From contig UQNB01000001.1 of NCBI GenBank assembly GCA_900542235.1, positions 1 through 64,000 of the forward strand: a DNA stretch of 64,000 bases, in the 5' to 3' direction. The translations under genes were made by a program, and so were the position numbers. This document shows positions 34,855-43,568 of this stretch, piece by piece. The notes beneath the pieces are model-generated. The model had not been told where the DNA came from. It worked only from the letters and a program-made list of their open reading frames with translations, and did no database searches. The stretch comes from an uncultured Collinsella sp. (GTDB taxonomy: Bacteria; Actinomycetota; Coriobacteriia; Coriobacteriales; Coriobacteriaceae). The stretch's first letter is position 1. Each line of letters starts with the position of its first letter.

Positions 34855-36456
34855 ATGGATCAAAGCAAGCCTTCGTTCTTTATCACGACGCCCATCTACT
34901 ACGTCAACGCCGATCCGCACCTGGGCACGGCTTATTCCACCATCATCGCCGACGTTCAGGCTCGCTATCGCCGTTCCGCCGGCTATAACGTCAAGTTCCT
35001 GACCGGCATGGACGAGCACGGCGAGAAGGTCGCCGAGGCCGCAGCCAAGCATGGCATGACGCCGCAGGAGTGGACCGATAGCCAGGCCCCGCACTTCAAG
35101 GAGCTTTGGAGCAAGCTCGAGATTTCCAACGACGACTTCATCCGCACCACCGAGCCGCGCCAGCATCATGCCGTGCAGTATCTGTGGGAGCGCATGAAGG
35201 AGTCCGGTTACCTGTATAAGGGCAGCTACGACGGTTGGTATTGCGTGCCTGACGAGACCTACTTCACTGATACGCAGGTCCAGAAGGGCGACGAGGAGTA
35301 CGGCAGCGTCGGCCAGCATCTATGCCCCGACTGCCACCGTCCGCTTGAGCGCGTGCAGGAGGAGTCCTACTTCTTTAAGCTTTCCGCCTTCCAGGACAAG
35401 CTTCTCAAGCTCTATGACGAGCACCCCGACTTTGTCGAGCCTGCGTTCCGCATGAACGAGGTACGTAGCTTTGTCGAGGGCGGCCTTAACGACCTTTCCG
35501 TGAGCCGCACGAGCTTTGACTGGGGCATTCAGGTCCCGTTTGACGAGGGTCACGTGACCTACGTGTGGTTCGATGCGCTGCTCAACTATATGACGGCCGT
35601 CGGCTACGGTGTCGACACCGACGAGGCGCGTGCCGAGCTGGCCTATCGCTGGCCCGCGCAGTTCCACATCGTGGGTAAGGACATCATCCGCTTCCACTGC
35701 GTCATTTGGCCCGCCATGCTCATGGCCATCGGCGAGGCCCTGCCCGAGCACGTCTTTGCCCACGGCTTCCTGACCGTGCGCAATGCCGAGACCGGCAAGG
35801 CCGAGAAGATGTCCAAGAGCCGCGGTAACGCCATCGCTCCGCAGGACGTTATCGACATGCTGGGCGTTGAGGGCTATCGCTATTACTTTATGACCGACGT
35901 GGTCCCCGGCACCGACGGCGCCATCAGCTTCGATCGCATGGAGCAGGTCTACAACGCCGATCTGGCCAACAGCTGGGGCAACCTCATTTCGCGCTCGCTC
36001 AACATGAGCGCAAAGTACTTTGACGGCTGCGCCCCGGCTAAACCGGCGTCTGCCGACGCGTTCGATAACCCGCTGGCAAAGATTGCCGACGGTTTGGTCG
36101 AGCGCTACATGGCCAAGATGGACATGCTCGATTACGGCGGAGCCAAGGATGAGGTCATGGAGCTCATCCATGCCGCCAACCACTACATCGAGGACTCCGA
36201 GCCCTGGGCGCTTGCCAAGGACGAGGCCAAGGCTGACGAGCTGGCATTTGTGATTTACAACCTGCTCGAGGCCATCCGCATCGCCGCCCACCTGCTGATG
36301 CCGCTCATGCCCCAGACTTCTGTCGAGGCTCTGCGCCGCCTGTCCTGTGAGGGCGAGGCCGCGAGCGACGACCTCAAGGGCATTTGCGCTTGGGGCCTGC
36401 TTGCTGGTGGTCAGCCCGTCGAGAAGGGCGATCCGCTGTTCCCGCGTCTGGCGTAG
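34855..36456 (+). CDS. metG: methionine--tRNA ligase
   Basis: A class I synthetase that charges both tRNA-Met species. In 533 residues: TPIYYVNADPHLGT (the HIGH-type motif), a short zinc region with CPDCH (about 156), KMSKSRGN (about 320), and the helical anticodon-binding domain. It has no C-terminal tRNA-binding EMAP domain, so it is the short form. ATG 34855 follows CTGGAGGA. A terminator follows. Confidence 0.96.
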   Translation: MDQSKPSFFITTPIYYVNADPHLGTAYSTIIADVQARYRRSAGYNVKFLTGMDEHGEKVAEAAAKHGMTPQEWTDSQAPHFKELWSKLEISNDDFIRTTEPRQHHAVQYLWERMKESGYLYKGSYDGWYCVPDETYFTDTQVQKGDEEYGSVGQHLCPDCHRPLERVQEESYFFKLSAFQDKLLKLYDEHPDFVEPAFRMNEVRSFVEGGLNDLSVSRTSFDWGIQVPFDEGHVTYVWFDALLNYMTAVGYGVDTDEARAELAYRWPAQFHIVGKDIIRFHCVIWPAMLMAIGEALPEHVFAHGFLTVRNAETGKAEKMSKSRGNAIAPQDVIDMLGVEGYRYYFMTDVVPGTDGAISFDRMEQVYNADLANSWGNLISRSLNMSAKYFDGCAPAKPASADAFDNPLAKIADGLVERYMAKMDMLDYGGAKDEVMELIHAANHYIEDSEPWALAKDEAKADELAFVIYNLLEAIRIAAHLLMPLMPQTSVEALRRLSCEGEAASDDLKGICAWGLLAGGQPVEKGDPLFPRLA

Positions 36457-36498
36457 AGACCGCGCGAGCGCCATATCGGCAATTTGCTGTTTAGCTGT

Positions 36499-36534
36499 AA
36501 GGGCATGGCCGCCACGGTCCATGCCCTTTTGTTT
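36499..36534 (+). terminator. metG terminator
   Basis: AAGGGCATGG...CCATGCCCTT stem followed by TTTTGTTT. Confidence 0.88.
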
Positions 36535-36566
36535 CAAGACGCCGCCATCATGCTAAGGAGGCAACC

Positions 36567-37427
36567 ATGACAACTTCGCCTTTGGCAAACCCCACGGCCA
36601 CCAGGGAGCTGCTGGAGGAGTTTGGCCTTGCGACCAAGCATCGCCTGGGCCAGAACTTTCTAATCGACAATCATGTGATCGAGCGTATCTGCGAGCTTGC
36701 CGAGCTTGCAGGTGACGAGCGCGTACTCGAGGTGGGTCCGGGTTGTGGAACGTTGACACTTGCGTTACTGCAGGAAGCGGCGTGCGTTACGTCCATTGAG
36801 GCCGATCCCGAGCTTGAGCCGGTGCTCGATGCCCACGCCGCCGACTATGCCAACTTCCGCTTTATCATGGGCGATGCGCTCAAGGTGACGCCGGAGCAGA
36901 TTGAGCAGGCCGCCGGTGGTGAACCCACGGTGTTTGTCGCGAATCTGCCCTATAACGTGGCGGCGACGATCATTCTTCAGTTCTTCCAGACGATGCCCGC
37001 GCTTAAGCGCGCTATCGTCATGGTGCAAAAGGAGGTTGCCGATCGCATTGCCGCAGTGCCGGGCAACAAGACCTATGGCGGCTATACGGCAAAGCTCGGC
37101 CTGTATGCGCAGGTGACGGGTCGCTTTGAGGTGCCGCCGCGTTGCTTTATGCCGGCGCCGCACGTGGACTCGACCGTCGTGCGTATCGACCGTGTTGACG
37201 GCGTGGCGCCCGAAGGACTCGATCGCGAGTTTGTGGCCCGCGTGATTGATGCTGCATTTGCTCAGCGCCGCAAGACCATCCGCAATTCCATGAGCGCCAA
37301 CGGCTTTGCCAAGGACGTGCTCGACGCCGCCTTTGAGGCTTGCGGTATCGCACCCACCACGCGCGCAGAAACGCTTGATGTTGCCGACTTTATCCGCCTG
37401 GCTCAGGAGCTCATCCATGATGCCTAA
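36567..37427 (+). CDS. rsmA: 16S rRNA (adenine1518/1519-N6)-dimethyltransferase
   Basis: KsgA-type enzyme, 286 residues, dimethylating two adenines in helix 45 of 16S rRNA. Motifs: RLGQNFLID (about 27), the SAM loop EVGPGCGT (about 56), and catalytic NLPYN (about 128). AAGGAGG precedes the ATG. It overlaps the start of the TatD-like gene by 11 bp, the usual rsmA-tatD pairing of Gram-positives although here in the order rsmA then tatD. Confidence 0.96.
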   Translation: MTTSPLANPTATRELLEEFGLATKHRLGQNFLIDNHVIERICELAELAGDERVLEVGPGCGTLTLALLQEAACVTSIEADPELEPVLDAHAADYANFRFIMGDALKVTPEQIEQAAGGEPTVFVANLPYNVAATIILQFFQTMPALKRAIVMVQKEVADRIAAVPGNKTYGGYTAKLGLYAQVTGRFEVPPRCFMPAPHVDSTVVRIDRVDGVAPEGLDREFVARVIDAAFAQRRKTIRNSMSANGFAKDVLDAAFEACGIAPTTRAETLDVADFIRLAQELIHDA

Positions 37428-38334
37428 TGCCGAACGCGTGACGTTTACCAAGAAAAAGAAGACGGTTGCTTGTCCCGTGCCCTTGGCACCGCTTGCTGAC
37501 ACGCATGCGCATCTGCTTTCGTTTTGGGGGAAAGAAGTGCCCGAGACGCTCGTGCGCGCCAAAGCCGCGGGCGTCGACCTGTTGGTGACGATGCTCGACC
37601 CCATCGCCGACAAGCGCAGCGTGACGGACTATAGCGACTGGCTCGTGCGCGAAATTCTGCCGATGCGGGATATTCCGCAGATCAAGTATCTCGCTGGCGT
37701 TCACCCCTATGGCGCGCCGGATTATACCGATGACATTCACGCGCAGGTTGTTGCTGCGCTCGATGACCCTTTGTGCGCCGGTATCGGCGAGATCGGTCTG
37801 GACTACCACATGGATTACGACGACGACATCGCGCCGGCGCCCCACAGTGTGCAGATTGATTGCATGGCGCGTCAGCTCGAAGTTGCCGTGCGCCGCAATG
37901 TGCCGGTGGAGCTGCACCTGCGGCACGAGGACTCGGATGGGGAGCGCACCTCGCATATGGATGCGTACAACGTGCTGCGCGAGGTGGGTGTGCCTCAGGC
38001 CGGTTGCGTGCTGCACTGCTTTGGCGAGGACCGCGCCACGATGGAGCGCTTTGTGGAACTGGGCTGCTATATCGCCTATGGTGGTGCGGCCACCTTTAAG
38101 CGCAACGACGACGTGCGCGAGGCATTTGCGGCGACCCCGCTCGACCGCATTTTGTTCGAGACGGATTGCCCGTATATGGCGCCGGAGCCCATTCGCGGTC
38201 TTGAATGCGAGCCAGCAATGATCTCCATTACGGCAAACGCGCTGGTTAACGACCGTGTCGATCGCATTGGTGAGGACGCCGAAACAATCGCGCATGCCGC
38301 TTGGGAAAATGCCTGCAAACTTTTTCAAAAATAG
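37417..38334 (+). CDS. TatD family metal-dependent hydrolase
   Basis: A 305-residue TIM-barrel hydrolase. Metal ligands are visible as DTHAHL (about 27), GEIGLDYH (about 125), ELHLRHE (about 166), LHCFGED (about 199) and ETDCPYMAPEP (about 247). TatD-like proteins act as nucleases or deacylases on nucleic acids; the exact substrate is unknown. The start could be either of the two adjacent ATGs at 37417 and 37420, which lie after AGGAG inside the rsmA end. The N terminus (to about residue 20) is basic and longer than usual. Confidence 0.88.
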   Translation: MMPNAERVTFTKKKKTVACPVPLAPLADTHAHLLSFWGKEVPETLVRAKAAGVDLLVTMLDPIADKRSVTDYSDWLVREILPMRDIPQIKYLAGVHPYGAPDYTDDIHAQVVAALDDPLCAGIGEIGLDYHMDYDDDIAPAPHSVQIDCMARQLEVAVRRNVPVELHLRHEDSDGERTSHMDAYNVLREVGVPQAGCVLHCFGEDRATMERFVELGCYIAYGGAATFKRNDDVREAFAATPLDRILFETDCPYMAPEPIRGLECEPAMISITANALVNDRVDRIGEDAETIAHAAWENACKLFQK

Positions 38335-38337
38335 TTC

Positions 38338-38366
38338 TTGCGTTCGCGGTGGCGCTCCGTTATTCT
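38338..38366 (+). promoter_or_regulatory. promoter of tRNA-Leu
   Basis: TTGCGT (38338-38343), 17-bp spacer, TATTCT (38361-38366), ending 11 bp before the tRNA. Confidence 0.65.
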
Positions 38367-38377
38367 AATTCCTGCAC

Positions 38378-38464
38378 GCGGGCGTGGCGGAATTGGCAGA
38401 CGCGTACGGTTCAGGTCCGTATGGGGGCAACCCCATGAAGGTTCAAGTCCTTTCGCCCGCACCA
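38378..38464 (+). tRNA. tRNA-Leu (anticodon CAG)
   Basis: Acceptor GCGGGCG/CGCCCGC, anticodon loop TTCAGGT, long variable arm (TGGGGGCAACCCCA), T loop TTCAAGT. CCA is encoded. Confidence 0.95.
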
Positions 38465-38474
38465 TTGATTGAAA

Positions 38475-38501
38475 GAGCTCCCAGCAATGGGAGCTTTTTT
38501 G
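38475..38501 (+). terminator. tRNA-Leu terminator
   Basis: AGCTCCCA-GCAA-TGGGAGCT followed by T run. Confidence 0.92.
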
Positions 38502-38563
38502 TTATGCACGATCTCCTTGGACGGGTATCCTAATGCCAACGTGTGCCTATCAGAGGAGAGACC

Positions 38564-39502
38564 ATGCTGTTTTCCGGTATCATCGCCGCCCTTACCAGCC
38601 TTTTGATTCCCATCATCATCCTGTTGTTGCTGCTCCCCAACGCCTGCTACGTCGTTGAGCAGCAGCACGCTGTGATCATCGAGCGCTTGGGTAAGTTCAA
38701 TCGTATCGTCAACGCGGGCTTCCACGTGAAGGTGCCCGTGATTGACCGCAAGGCCGCCACGGTGAGTCTGCGCACCATGAAAAATGGTTTTGGCATCGAC
38801 GTTAAGACCCAGGACAACGTGACCATCGGCCTTGAGGTCTCCGCTCAGTACCACGTGAGCTACGACATGGGCGCCGGCCCGGCAGATTCGGGCATCTACA
38901 AGAGCTACTACATGCTGCAGGAGCCCGTCGACCAGATGCGTGACTTCATCACCGACGCCCTGCGCTCTTCGATTCCCGTCTACACACTCGATGAGGTCTT
39001 TGCCAAGAAGGATGACATCGCCAAGGATGTCAACGCTACCGTTTCCGAGCAGATGGCCGCCTACGGCTTCACCCTCGTGTCGACGCTCATCACCAAAATC
39101 GCACTGCCGACCGAGGTTGAGAACTCCATGAACGACATCAACGCCGCCCAGCGCAAGCGCGCTGCGGCACAGGAGCTCGCCGAGGCAGACCGCATCAAGC
39201 GCGTCACCGAGGCGACCGCCGAGGCTGAGGCGATGGAAAAGGCAGGCGAAGGCATCGCCAACCAGCGCAAAGCTATCGCGCTGGGTATCAAAGATTCGCT
39301 CGAGATCATCCAGGAGACGGGTGTCGGCAATGACGAGGCCAACCAACTGTTCATGTTTACGCAGTGGTCCGAGATGATGACGGAGTTCGCTCGCACGGGT
39401 AAAACCTCGACGGTCGTGCTGCCGAGCGACTTTTCGCAGTCGGCCTCTATGTTCGAGCAGATGCTGGCTGCCGGTAAGGTTCAGAACGAGTCAAAGGAGT
39501 AG
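38564..39502 (+). CDS. SPFH/Band 7 domain membrane protein
   Basis: A 312-residue stomatin/prohibitin-like protein. An N-terminal membrane helix (about 5-27) is followed by the SPFH domain (VVEQQHAVIIERLGKFNRI onward, to about 190), a charged coiled coil rich in Ala/Glu/Lys (about 195-240), and a C-terminal tail. Family members form ring oligomers at membrane microdomains and affect membrane protease activity; the partner here is unknown, and no NfeD is next to it. ATG 38564 follows GAGGAGAG. rlmH begins 6 bp after the stop. Confidence 0.88.
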   Translation: MLFSGIIAALTSLLIPIIILLLLLPNACYVVEQQHAVIIERLGKFNRIVNAGFHVKVPVIDRKAATVSLRTMKNGFGIDVKTQDNVTIGLEVSAQYHVSYDMGAGPADSGIYKSYYMLQEPVDQMRDFITDALRSSIPVYTLDEVFAKKDDIAKDVNATVSEQMAAYGFTLVSTLITKIALPTEVENSMNDINAAQRKRAAAQELAEADRIKRVTEATAEAEAMEKAGEGIANQRKAIALGIKDSLEIIQETGVGNDEANQLFMFTQWSEMMTEFARTGKTSTVVLPSDFSQSASMFEQMLAAGKVQNESKE

Positions 39503-39508
39503 ACACGC

Positions 39509-39979
39509 GTGAAATACACCGTCGTTTGTGTCGGTAAGCTCAAGGAGCGCTTTTGGAAGGACGCCTGCGCTGAGTACACCAAGCGCCTGGGTGCCTATGC
39601 CAAGGTTGATATCCGCGAGGTGGCCGATATCGACCCGGCTAAGGCGGGCGGCGTGGATGCCGCGCGCGACAAGGAGGGGGCGGCGATTCTTGCTGCCTTG
39701 CCGTCTCGAGCGCATGTGATCCTGCTGGCCATTGAGGGCAAAGAGCGCTCGAGCGAGGAGTTTTCGGCGCGGCTCGATGATCTTATGCTGCGTGGTAACA
39801 GCGACATCGCCTTTGTGATTGGCGGATCGGACGGCGTGAGCGATGACGTGCGAGCACGAGCCGACGAGATGCTCAGCTTTGGACGTATTACCTTGCCGCA
39901 TAACTTGGCGCGCGTGGTGCTGCTGGAGCAAATCTACCGCGCCTGCAAGATCAGCCGAGGCGAGCCGTATCACAAATAG
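39509..39979 (+). CDS. rlmH: 23S rRNA (pseudouridine1915-N3)-methyltransferase
   Basis: A SPOUT-class dimeric methyltransferase, 156 residues. The knot signature FVIGGSDGVSDDV and LPHNLARVVLLEQIYRA are present, and the protein ends in PYHK as RlmH does. It starts with GTG after AAAGGAG, in an apparent operon with the SPFH gene. Confidence 0.95.
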   Translation: MKYTVVCVGKLKERFWKDACAEYTKRLGAYAKVDIREVADIDPAKAGGVDAARDKEGAAILAALPSRAHVILLAIEGKERSSEEFSARLDDLMLRGNSDIAFVIGGSDGVSDDVRARADEMLSFGRITLPHNLARVVLLEQIYRACKISRGEPYHK

Positions 39980-40052
39980 GTCGGCAATACGAAACAATGG
40001 CGTGGGACAATACCTTTCGTTTCGAGGAATGTGTCTGAAAGGACTATGTGAT

Positions 40053-40823
40053 ATGAAGATTGGATTTGTCGGTTTTGGCAATATGGCGAGCGCTATGGCC
40101 GATGGCTGGATCGCTGCCGGTGTAGCTGCGAGCGACATGTGCGCCTGCGCGGGCCGCTACGATGCACTGGTTGAGCGCTGCGAGGCGCGCGGCATGGTCG
40201 CCTGCCACGATGCCGCCGAGGCTGTCGCCGCATCCGATATCGTGGTCGCTGCGGTCAAACCGTACATGATCGAGAAGGTATTCGCCCCGCTCAAGGATGC
40301 TCTTGCCAAAAAGGTCGTTCTGTCGGTTGCCTGGACCTGGGACAGTGCCAAGTGGGAGCAGGTCCTGCCGGGTGTCGCGCACATCTCGACGGTGCCCAAC
40401 ACGCCGGTTTCGGTGGGCGAGGGCGTCATCGCCTGCGAGAAATCCTCTACGCTCAGCGACGAGCAGCGTGCTGTTGTGCTCGACCTGCTCGGTAAGCTTG
40501 GCGCTGTCGTCGAGCTCGATACGAGCCTGCTGTTTGTGGGTGGCACGGTGGGTGGTTGCGCTCCGGCATTCGTTGCCATGGCGATCGAGGCCCTGGGCGA
40601 TGCGGCGGTCAAGCACGGTATCCCGCGTGCCGATGCCTATCGCATTGTGAGCCAGATGGTGCTGGGTACGGCAAAGCTGCAGCTTGCAACTGGCCAGCAT
40701 CCTGCGGCGATGAAGGATGCCGTGTGCTCGCCCGGCGGTGCCACCATCAAGGGCGTCGTTGCGCTCGAGGACGCCGGCATGCGCAGCGCCCTAGTCAAGG
40801 CAATCGACGCAACCCTCCAGTAA
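40053..40823 (+). CDS. proC: pyrroline-5-carboxylate reductase
   Basis: Catalyses the last step of proline synthesis, NAD(P)H-dependent reduction of pyrroline-5-carboxylate. In 256 residues: N-terminal Rossmann motif GFGNMA, AVKPYMIEKV (about 69), and the C-terminal dimer domain with GGTVGGCAPAF and SPGGATIKGV. ATG 40053 follows GAAAGGAC; the upstream open frame overlaps rlmH without merit. Its end merges into a large palindrome. Confidence 0.93.
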   Translation: MKIGFVGFGNMASAMADGWIAAGVAASDMCACAGRYDALVERCEARGMVACHDAAEAVAASDIVVAAVKPYMIEKVFAPLKDALAKKVVLSVAWTWDSAKWEQVLPGVAHISTVPNTPVSVGEGVIACEKSSTLSDEQRAVVLDLLGKLGAVVELDTSLLFVGGTVGGCAPAFVAMAIEALGDAAVKHGIPRADAYRIVSQMVLGTAKLQLATGQHPAAMKDAVCSPGGATIKGVVALEDAGMRSALVKAIDATLQ

Positions 40824-40977
40824 AAACCGACCAAAAAGGGACAGGTTTATTTTGGCAGGTTTTTCCTGCGGTTTTGTCCCTTGAGCGAAAAGCGCCCCGC
40901 AACTGGCTCAATTCCAGTTGCGGGGCGCTTACATTTGCCCAGATAAAACCGACCAAAATAAACCTGTCCCTTTTTGG
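40823..40977. repeat. RAYT/REP-like palindrome with internal terminator
   Basis: Arms CCAAAAAGGGACAGGTTTAT... (40831-40855) and its perfect 25-bp reverse complement (40953-40977) enclose a second perfect 17-bp hairpin AAGCGCCCCGCAACTGG/CCAGTTGCGGGGCGCTT (40890-40930). Both outer arms are preceded by the direct sequence AAAACCGA. The GGGACAGGTTTATTTT phrase resembles, from memory, the flanks of REP-associated tyrosine transposases. The element separates convergent proC and the 57-residue gene. Confidence 0.85.
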
Positions 40978-40981
40978 CAGG

Positions 40982-41155
40982 TTAGTCCCAGAAGCTGTCT
41001 TCCTCGTCCTCGGATTTGGGACCGCGGTCGACGTACATCTTATGGGTGCGCTTCTCCATTACAAAGGCAAGAATCGCAAACAGCAGGATGCCGCCGGCGA
41101 AAAGGATGGCAAAACCGGTGCGGGTGCCAAACAAAAAGGAAAAAACTGCGTCCAT
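40982..41155 (-). CDS. 57-residue single-pass membrane protein
   Basis: Read from the minus strand: ATG at 41155 and TAA at 40984-40982. The protein starts MDAVFSFLFGTRTGFAILF, has one hydrophobic helix (about 14-32), and ends in a charged tail KSEDEEDSFWD. AAGAAGG lies upstream of the start. It is divergent from serS across a palindrome-rich promoter region. It resembles no family I can name, but the composition (helix, then positive-inside VMEKRTHK, then acidic tail) is that of a real small membrane protein. Confidence 0.7.
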   Translation of the reverse strand: MDAVFSFLFGTRTGFAILFAGGILLFAILAFVMEKRTHKMYVDRGPKSEDEEDSFWD

Positions 41156-41179
41156 TGGGTGCCTTCTTGCGTAGTTGAG

Positions 41180-41237
41180 TTGGGTCGTAGACGCTCATAA
41201 GTATATACTTGCCCATACATGTACAAGGTTGCAACCT
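41180..41237. promoter_or_regulatory. divergent promoter region with two perfect palindromes
   Basis: The perfect 12-bp palindromes AAGTATATACTT (41199-41210) and AGGTTGCAACCT (41226-41237) lie between serS and the small membrane gene. TTGGGT (41180-41185), 18 bp, TATACT (41204-41209) would serve serS. The opposite strand has TATACT within the first palindrome and TTGTAC upstream (spacer about 15). Confidence 0.5.
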
Positions 41238-41266
41238 AAATGGAATGTATATCGCCGGAGGATCTA

Positions 41267-42550
41267 ATGCTTGATATCAAGTTTGTTCGCGAGAACCCCG
41301 ATGCCATCGATGTCGCCATGGCTAACCGCCAGACGTCTTGGGATCGCGAGAAGTTCTTTGAGCTCGACGACGAGCGTCGTGCCGTCATCACTGAGGTTGA
41401 GGAACTTCAAGCCACGCGCAATGCCGAGTCCAAGAAGATCGGCGCCCTGATGAAGGAGGGCAAGAAGGACGAGGCCGAGGCCGCCAAAGAGGCCGTGCGC
41501 GCCGTCAACGAGAAGATTGACGGTCTGGCCGAGCGCCGCACCGCCCTCGAGCAGGAGCAGTACGACTTCATGGCTCACCTGCCCAACATTCCTTGCGAGG
41601 CCACGCCGTACGGCAAGGACGAGGACGAGAACATCGAGCGCCGTCGTTGGGGCACCCCGCGCGAGTTTGACTTCGACTTTAAGCCGCATTGGGATCTGGG
41701 CACCGACCTCGACATCCTTGACTTCGAGCGCGGCAACAAGCTCTCCGGCAGCCGCTTCACCGTTCTCGGTGGCGCCGGCGCCCGTCTTGAGCGCGCCCTC
41801 ATCAACTTCTTCCTCGATACGCACACCAGCCGTGGTTTTAAGGAGTGGTGGCCGCCCATCGTCGTCAAGCGTCAGACCATGTTCGGCACGGGCCAGCTGC
41901 CCAAGTTCGAGGACGACGCCTATCACGTCTCGGGCGACAACTTCCTGATCCCCACCGCCGAGGTCGTGCTCACCAACCTGCACGCCGGTGAGGTCCTCGA
42001 CGCCGATACCCTGCCGCGCCGCTACACCGCCTTCACCCCCTGCTTCCGCGAGGAGGCCGGCTCCGCTGGTCGCGATACCCGCGGCATCATTCGCCAGCAC
42101 GAGTTCGACAAGGTCGAGATGGTAAAGTTTGCCAAGCCGGAGGAGTCCGACGAGGAGCTCGAGAGCATGACCGCCGAGGCCGAGTTCCTGCTGCAGCAGC
42201 TGGGTCTTCCGTATCGCGTGATTAGCCTGTGCACCGGCGACCTGGGCTTCTCTGCCCGTCAGACCTACGACGTCGAGGTCTGGCTGCCGAGCTACAACGC
42301 CTACAAGGAGATCAGCTCCTGCTCCAACTGCGGTGACTTCCAGGCCCGTCGCGCCAACATCAAGTATCGCGACCCCGAGAACTTCAAGGGTTCGCGCTAT
42401 CTGCACACCCTCAACGGTTCCGGTCTGCCGGCTGGCCGCACGATGGCCGCCATTCTGGAGAACTACCAGAACGCTGACGGCACCATCACGATCCCCGAGG
42501 TTCTGCGTCCCTACATGGGCGGCCTCGAGAAGATCGAGCCGGTCGCGTAG
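41267..42550 (+). CDS. serS: serine--tRNA ligase
   Basis: Class II synthetase, 427 residues. It has an N-terminal coiled-coil arm for tRNA (about 30-105), motif 2 [17 protein letters not shown], an E-S-C-C region [15 protein letters not shown], and motif 3 [11 protein letters not shown]. It also makes Ser-tRNA-Sec where present. ATG 41267 follows GGAGG; an ATG nine codons upstream has no ribosome binding site. Confidence 0.96.
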   Translation: MLDIKFVRENPDAIDVAMANRQTSWDREKFFELDDERRAVITEVEELQATRNAESKKIGALMKEGKKDEAEAAKEAVRAVNEKIDGLAERRTALEQEQYDFMAHLPNIPCEATPYGKDEDENIERRRWGTPREFDFDFKPHWDLGTDLDILDFERGNKLSGSRFTVLGGAGARLERALINFFLDTHTSRGFKEWWPPIVVKRQTMFGTGQLPKFEDDAYHVSGDNFLIPTAEVVLTNLHAGEVLDADTLPRRYTAFTPCFREEAGSAGRDTRGIIRQHEFDKVEMVKFAKPEESDEELESMTAEAEFLLQQLGLPYRVISLCTGDLGFSARQTYDVEVWLPSYNAYKEISSCSNCGDFQARRANIKYRDPENFKGSRYLHTLNGSGLPAGRTMAAILENYQNADGTITIPEVLRPYMGGLEKIEPVA

Positions 42551-42573
42551 ATTGGCTGCATAAGCGATTTGCT

Positions 42574-42605
42574 AGGGCACTCCTTTTTGGGGTGCCCTTT
42601 TTGTG
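42574..42605 (+). terminator. serS terminator
   Basis: AGGGCACTCC...GGGGTGCCCT stem followed by five T. Confidence 0.88.
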
Positions 42606-42721
42606 TGCGGCCATACCATGCCGTGCGGACAGCTCAATAGAAAACACACGAACAACTGTTCTGTATACAGCCATCTACCTGCTATGCTTTTGCTAAATAA
42701 GAGCGAGAGAAAGGGGACGCG

Positions 42722-43099
42722 ATGGAGCTGTTTGATGAGCGGGTAGTTATGTTCGAGAGCGATGAAGGCGGTGAGTACCTGCTGGTAACGTGCGAGCCGT
42801 CTGGTATGGGTGGCCTGGTGGTTCGGCAGACGAGCGAGGGACCATTGACGCAATGGTGCTATGAGGAGTCGCCGCATGTGGTCGAGACGTTTGTAGCGTA
42901 TGAGGGGCTTGTTGCCCTTGAGCACTTCTATGGCGTTGGAACTTCTAACCAGGTGGCTCGAATGTTGAGCATCTCGTTTGCCGACTACGATTGTGCCCAG
43001 CGGGTGCGGTCGCTCTTGGGGGAGCTTGGCGCCGGGTTCGATGTGATTGAAAAGCCAATCGATCGTACGGGAAGCGTTGGTGCCCGCGGCGCAGCGTGA
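42722..43099 (+). CDS. hypothetical protein, 125 residues
   Basis: A small soluble acidic protein starting MELFDERVVMFESDEGGEYLL, without membrane helix or known motif. The ribosome binding site AGAAAGGGGA and good codon use support it as real. It stands alone between serS and tRNA-Arg. I do not recognise the family. Confidence 0.7.
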   Translation: MELFDERVVMFESDEGGEYLLVTCEPSGMGGLVVRQTSEGPLTQWCYEESPHVVETFVAYEGLVALEHFYGVGTSNQVARMLSISFADYDCAQRVRSLLGELGAGFDVIEKPIDRTGSVGARGAA

Positions 43100-43136
43100 C
43101 AAATATCTGCCTGGAGAAAAAAGTTTGAGATTGTGC

Positions 43137-43166
43137 TTGACTCTAATGAACTAAAGTGGTTTTATA
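43137..43166 (+). promoter_or_regulatory. promoter of tRNA-Arg
   Basis: TTGACT (43137-43142) and TTTATA (43161-43166) with an 18-bp spacer, 11 bp before the tRNA. Confidence 0.6.
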
Positions 43167-43177
43167 TGTCTTGCGCT

Positions 43178-43254
43178 GCGGCGTTACCTCAGCTGGATAG
43201 AGGGTCTGACTACGAATCAGAACGTCATAGGTTCGAATCCTATACGCCGCACCA
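43178..43254 (+). tRNA. tRNA-Arg (anticodon ACG)
   Basis: Acceptor GCGGCGT/ACGCCGC, anticodon stem TCTGA/TCAGA around CTACGAA, T loop TTCGAAT, CCA encoded. Its last 20 nt and terminator are repeated 190 bp downstream. Confidence 0.95.
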
Positions 43255-43485
43255 ATTGAGATTAAAGCCTCCGGCAACGGGGGCTTTTCTTTTACGTAAA
43301 CACCGCATGGATTCGAACCTCGGTCGAGGCGCGGGCGTAAGGAAAACGCGGAGCGTTTTTAGCCCGCGGGCGAGCACGCCGGCAGGCGGCCGAAGCCGGT
43401 GCGGATCCGCGAAGCGGATACGCGGAATCCTATACGCCGCACCAATTGAAATTGAAGCCTCCGGCAACGGGGGCTTTTTTGTTAT
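43229..43485 (+). repeat. 190-bp tRNA-tail repeat unit at tRNA-Arg
   Basis: Order: tRNA tail (from 43235) with CCA; hairpin terminator AGCCTCCGGCAACGGGGGCT; inverted T-arm GGATTCGAACCT (43309-43320, exact complement of 43229-43240); a core of three hairpins (43330-43368, 43387-43398, 43401-43423); then the tail and terminator again from 43425 with only a few changes. The distance between copies is 190 bp. 43486-43568 holds nothing recognisable before the next gene. Confidence 0.9.
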
Positions 43486-43568
43486 TGACTCGTGTAAGAT
43501 TCCGAGTAAGCGTCTCGGTGCACCTGGGGCGCGCCCTTTCTTTAGACGACCGATCAGGGTGATATTTC

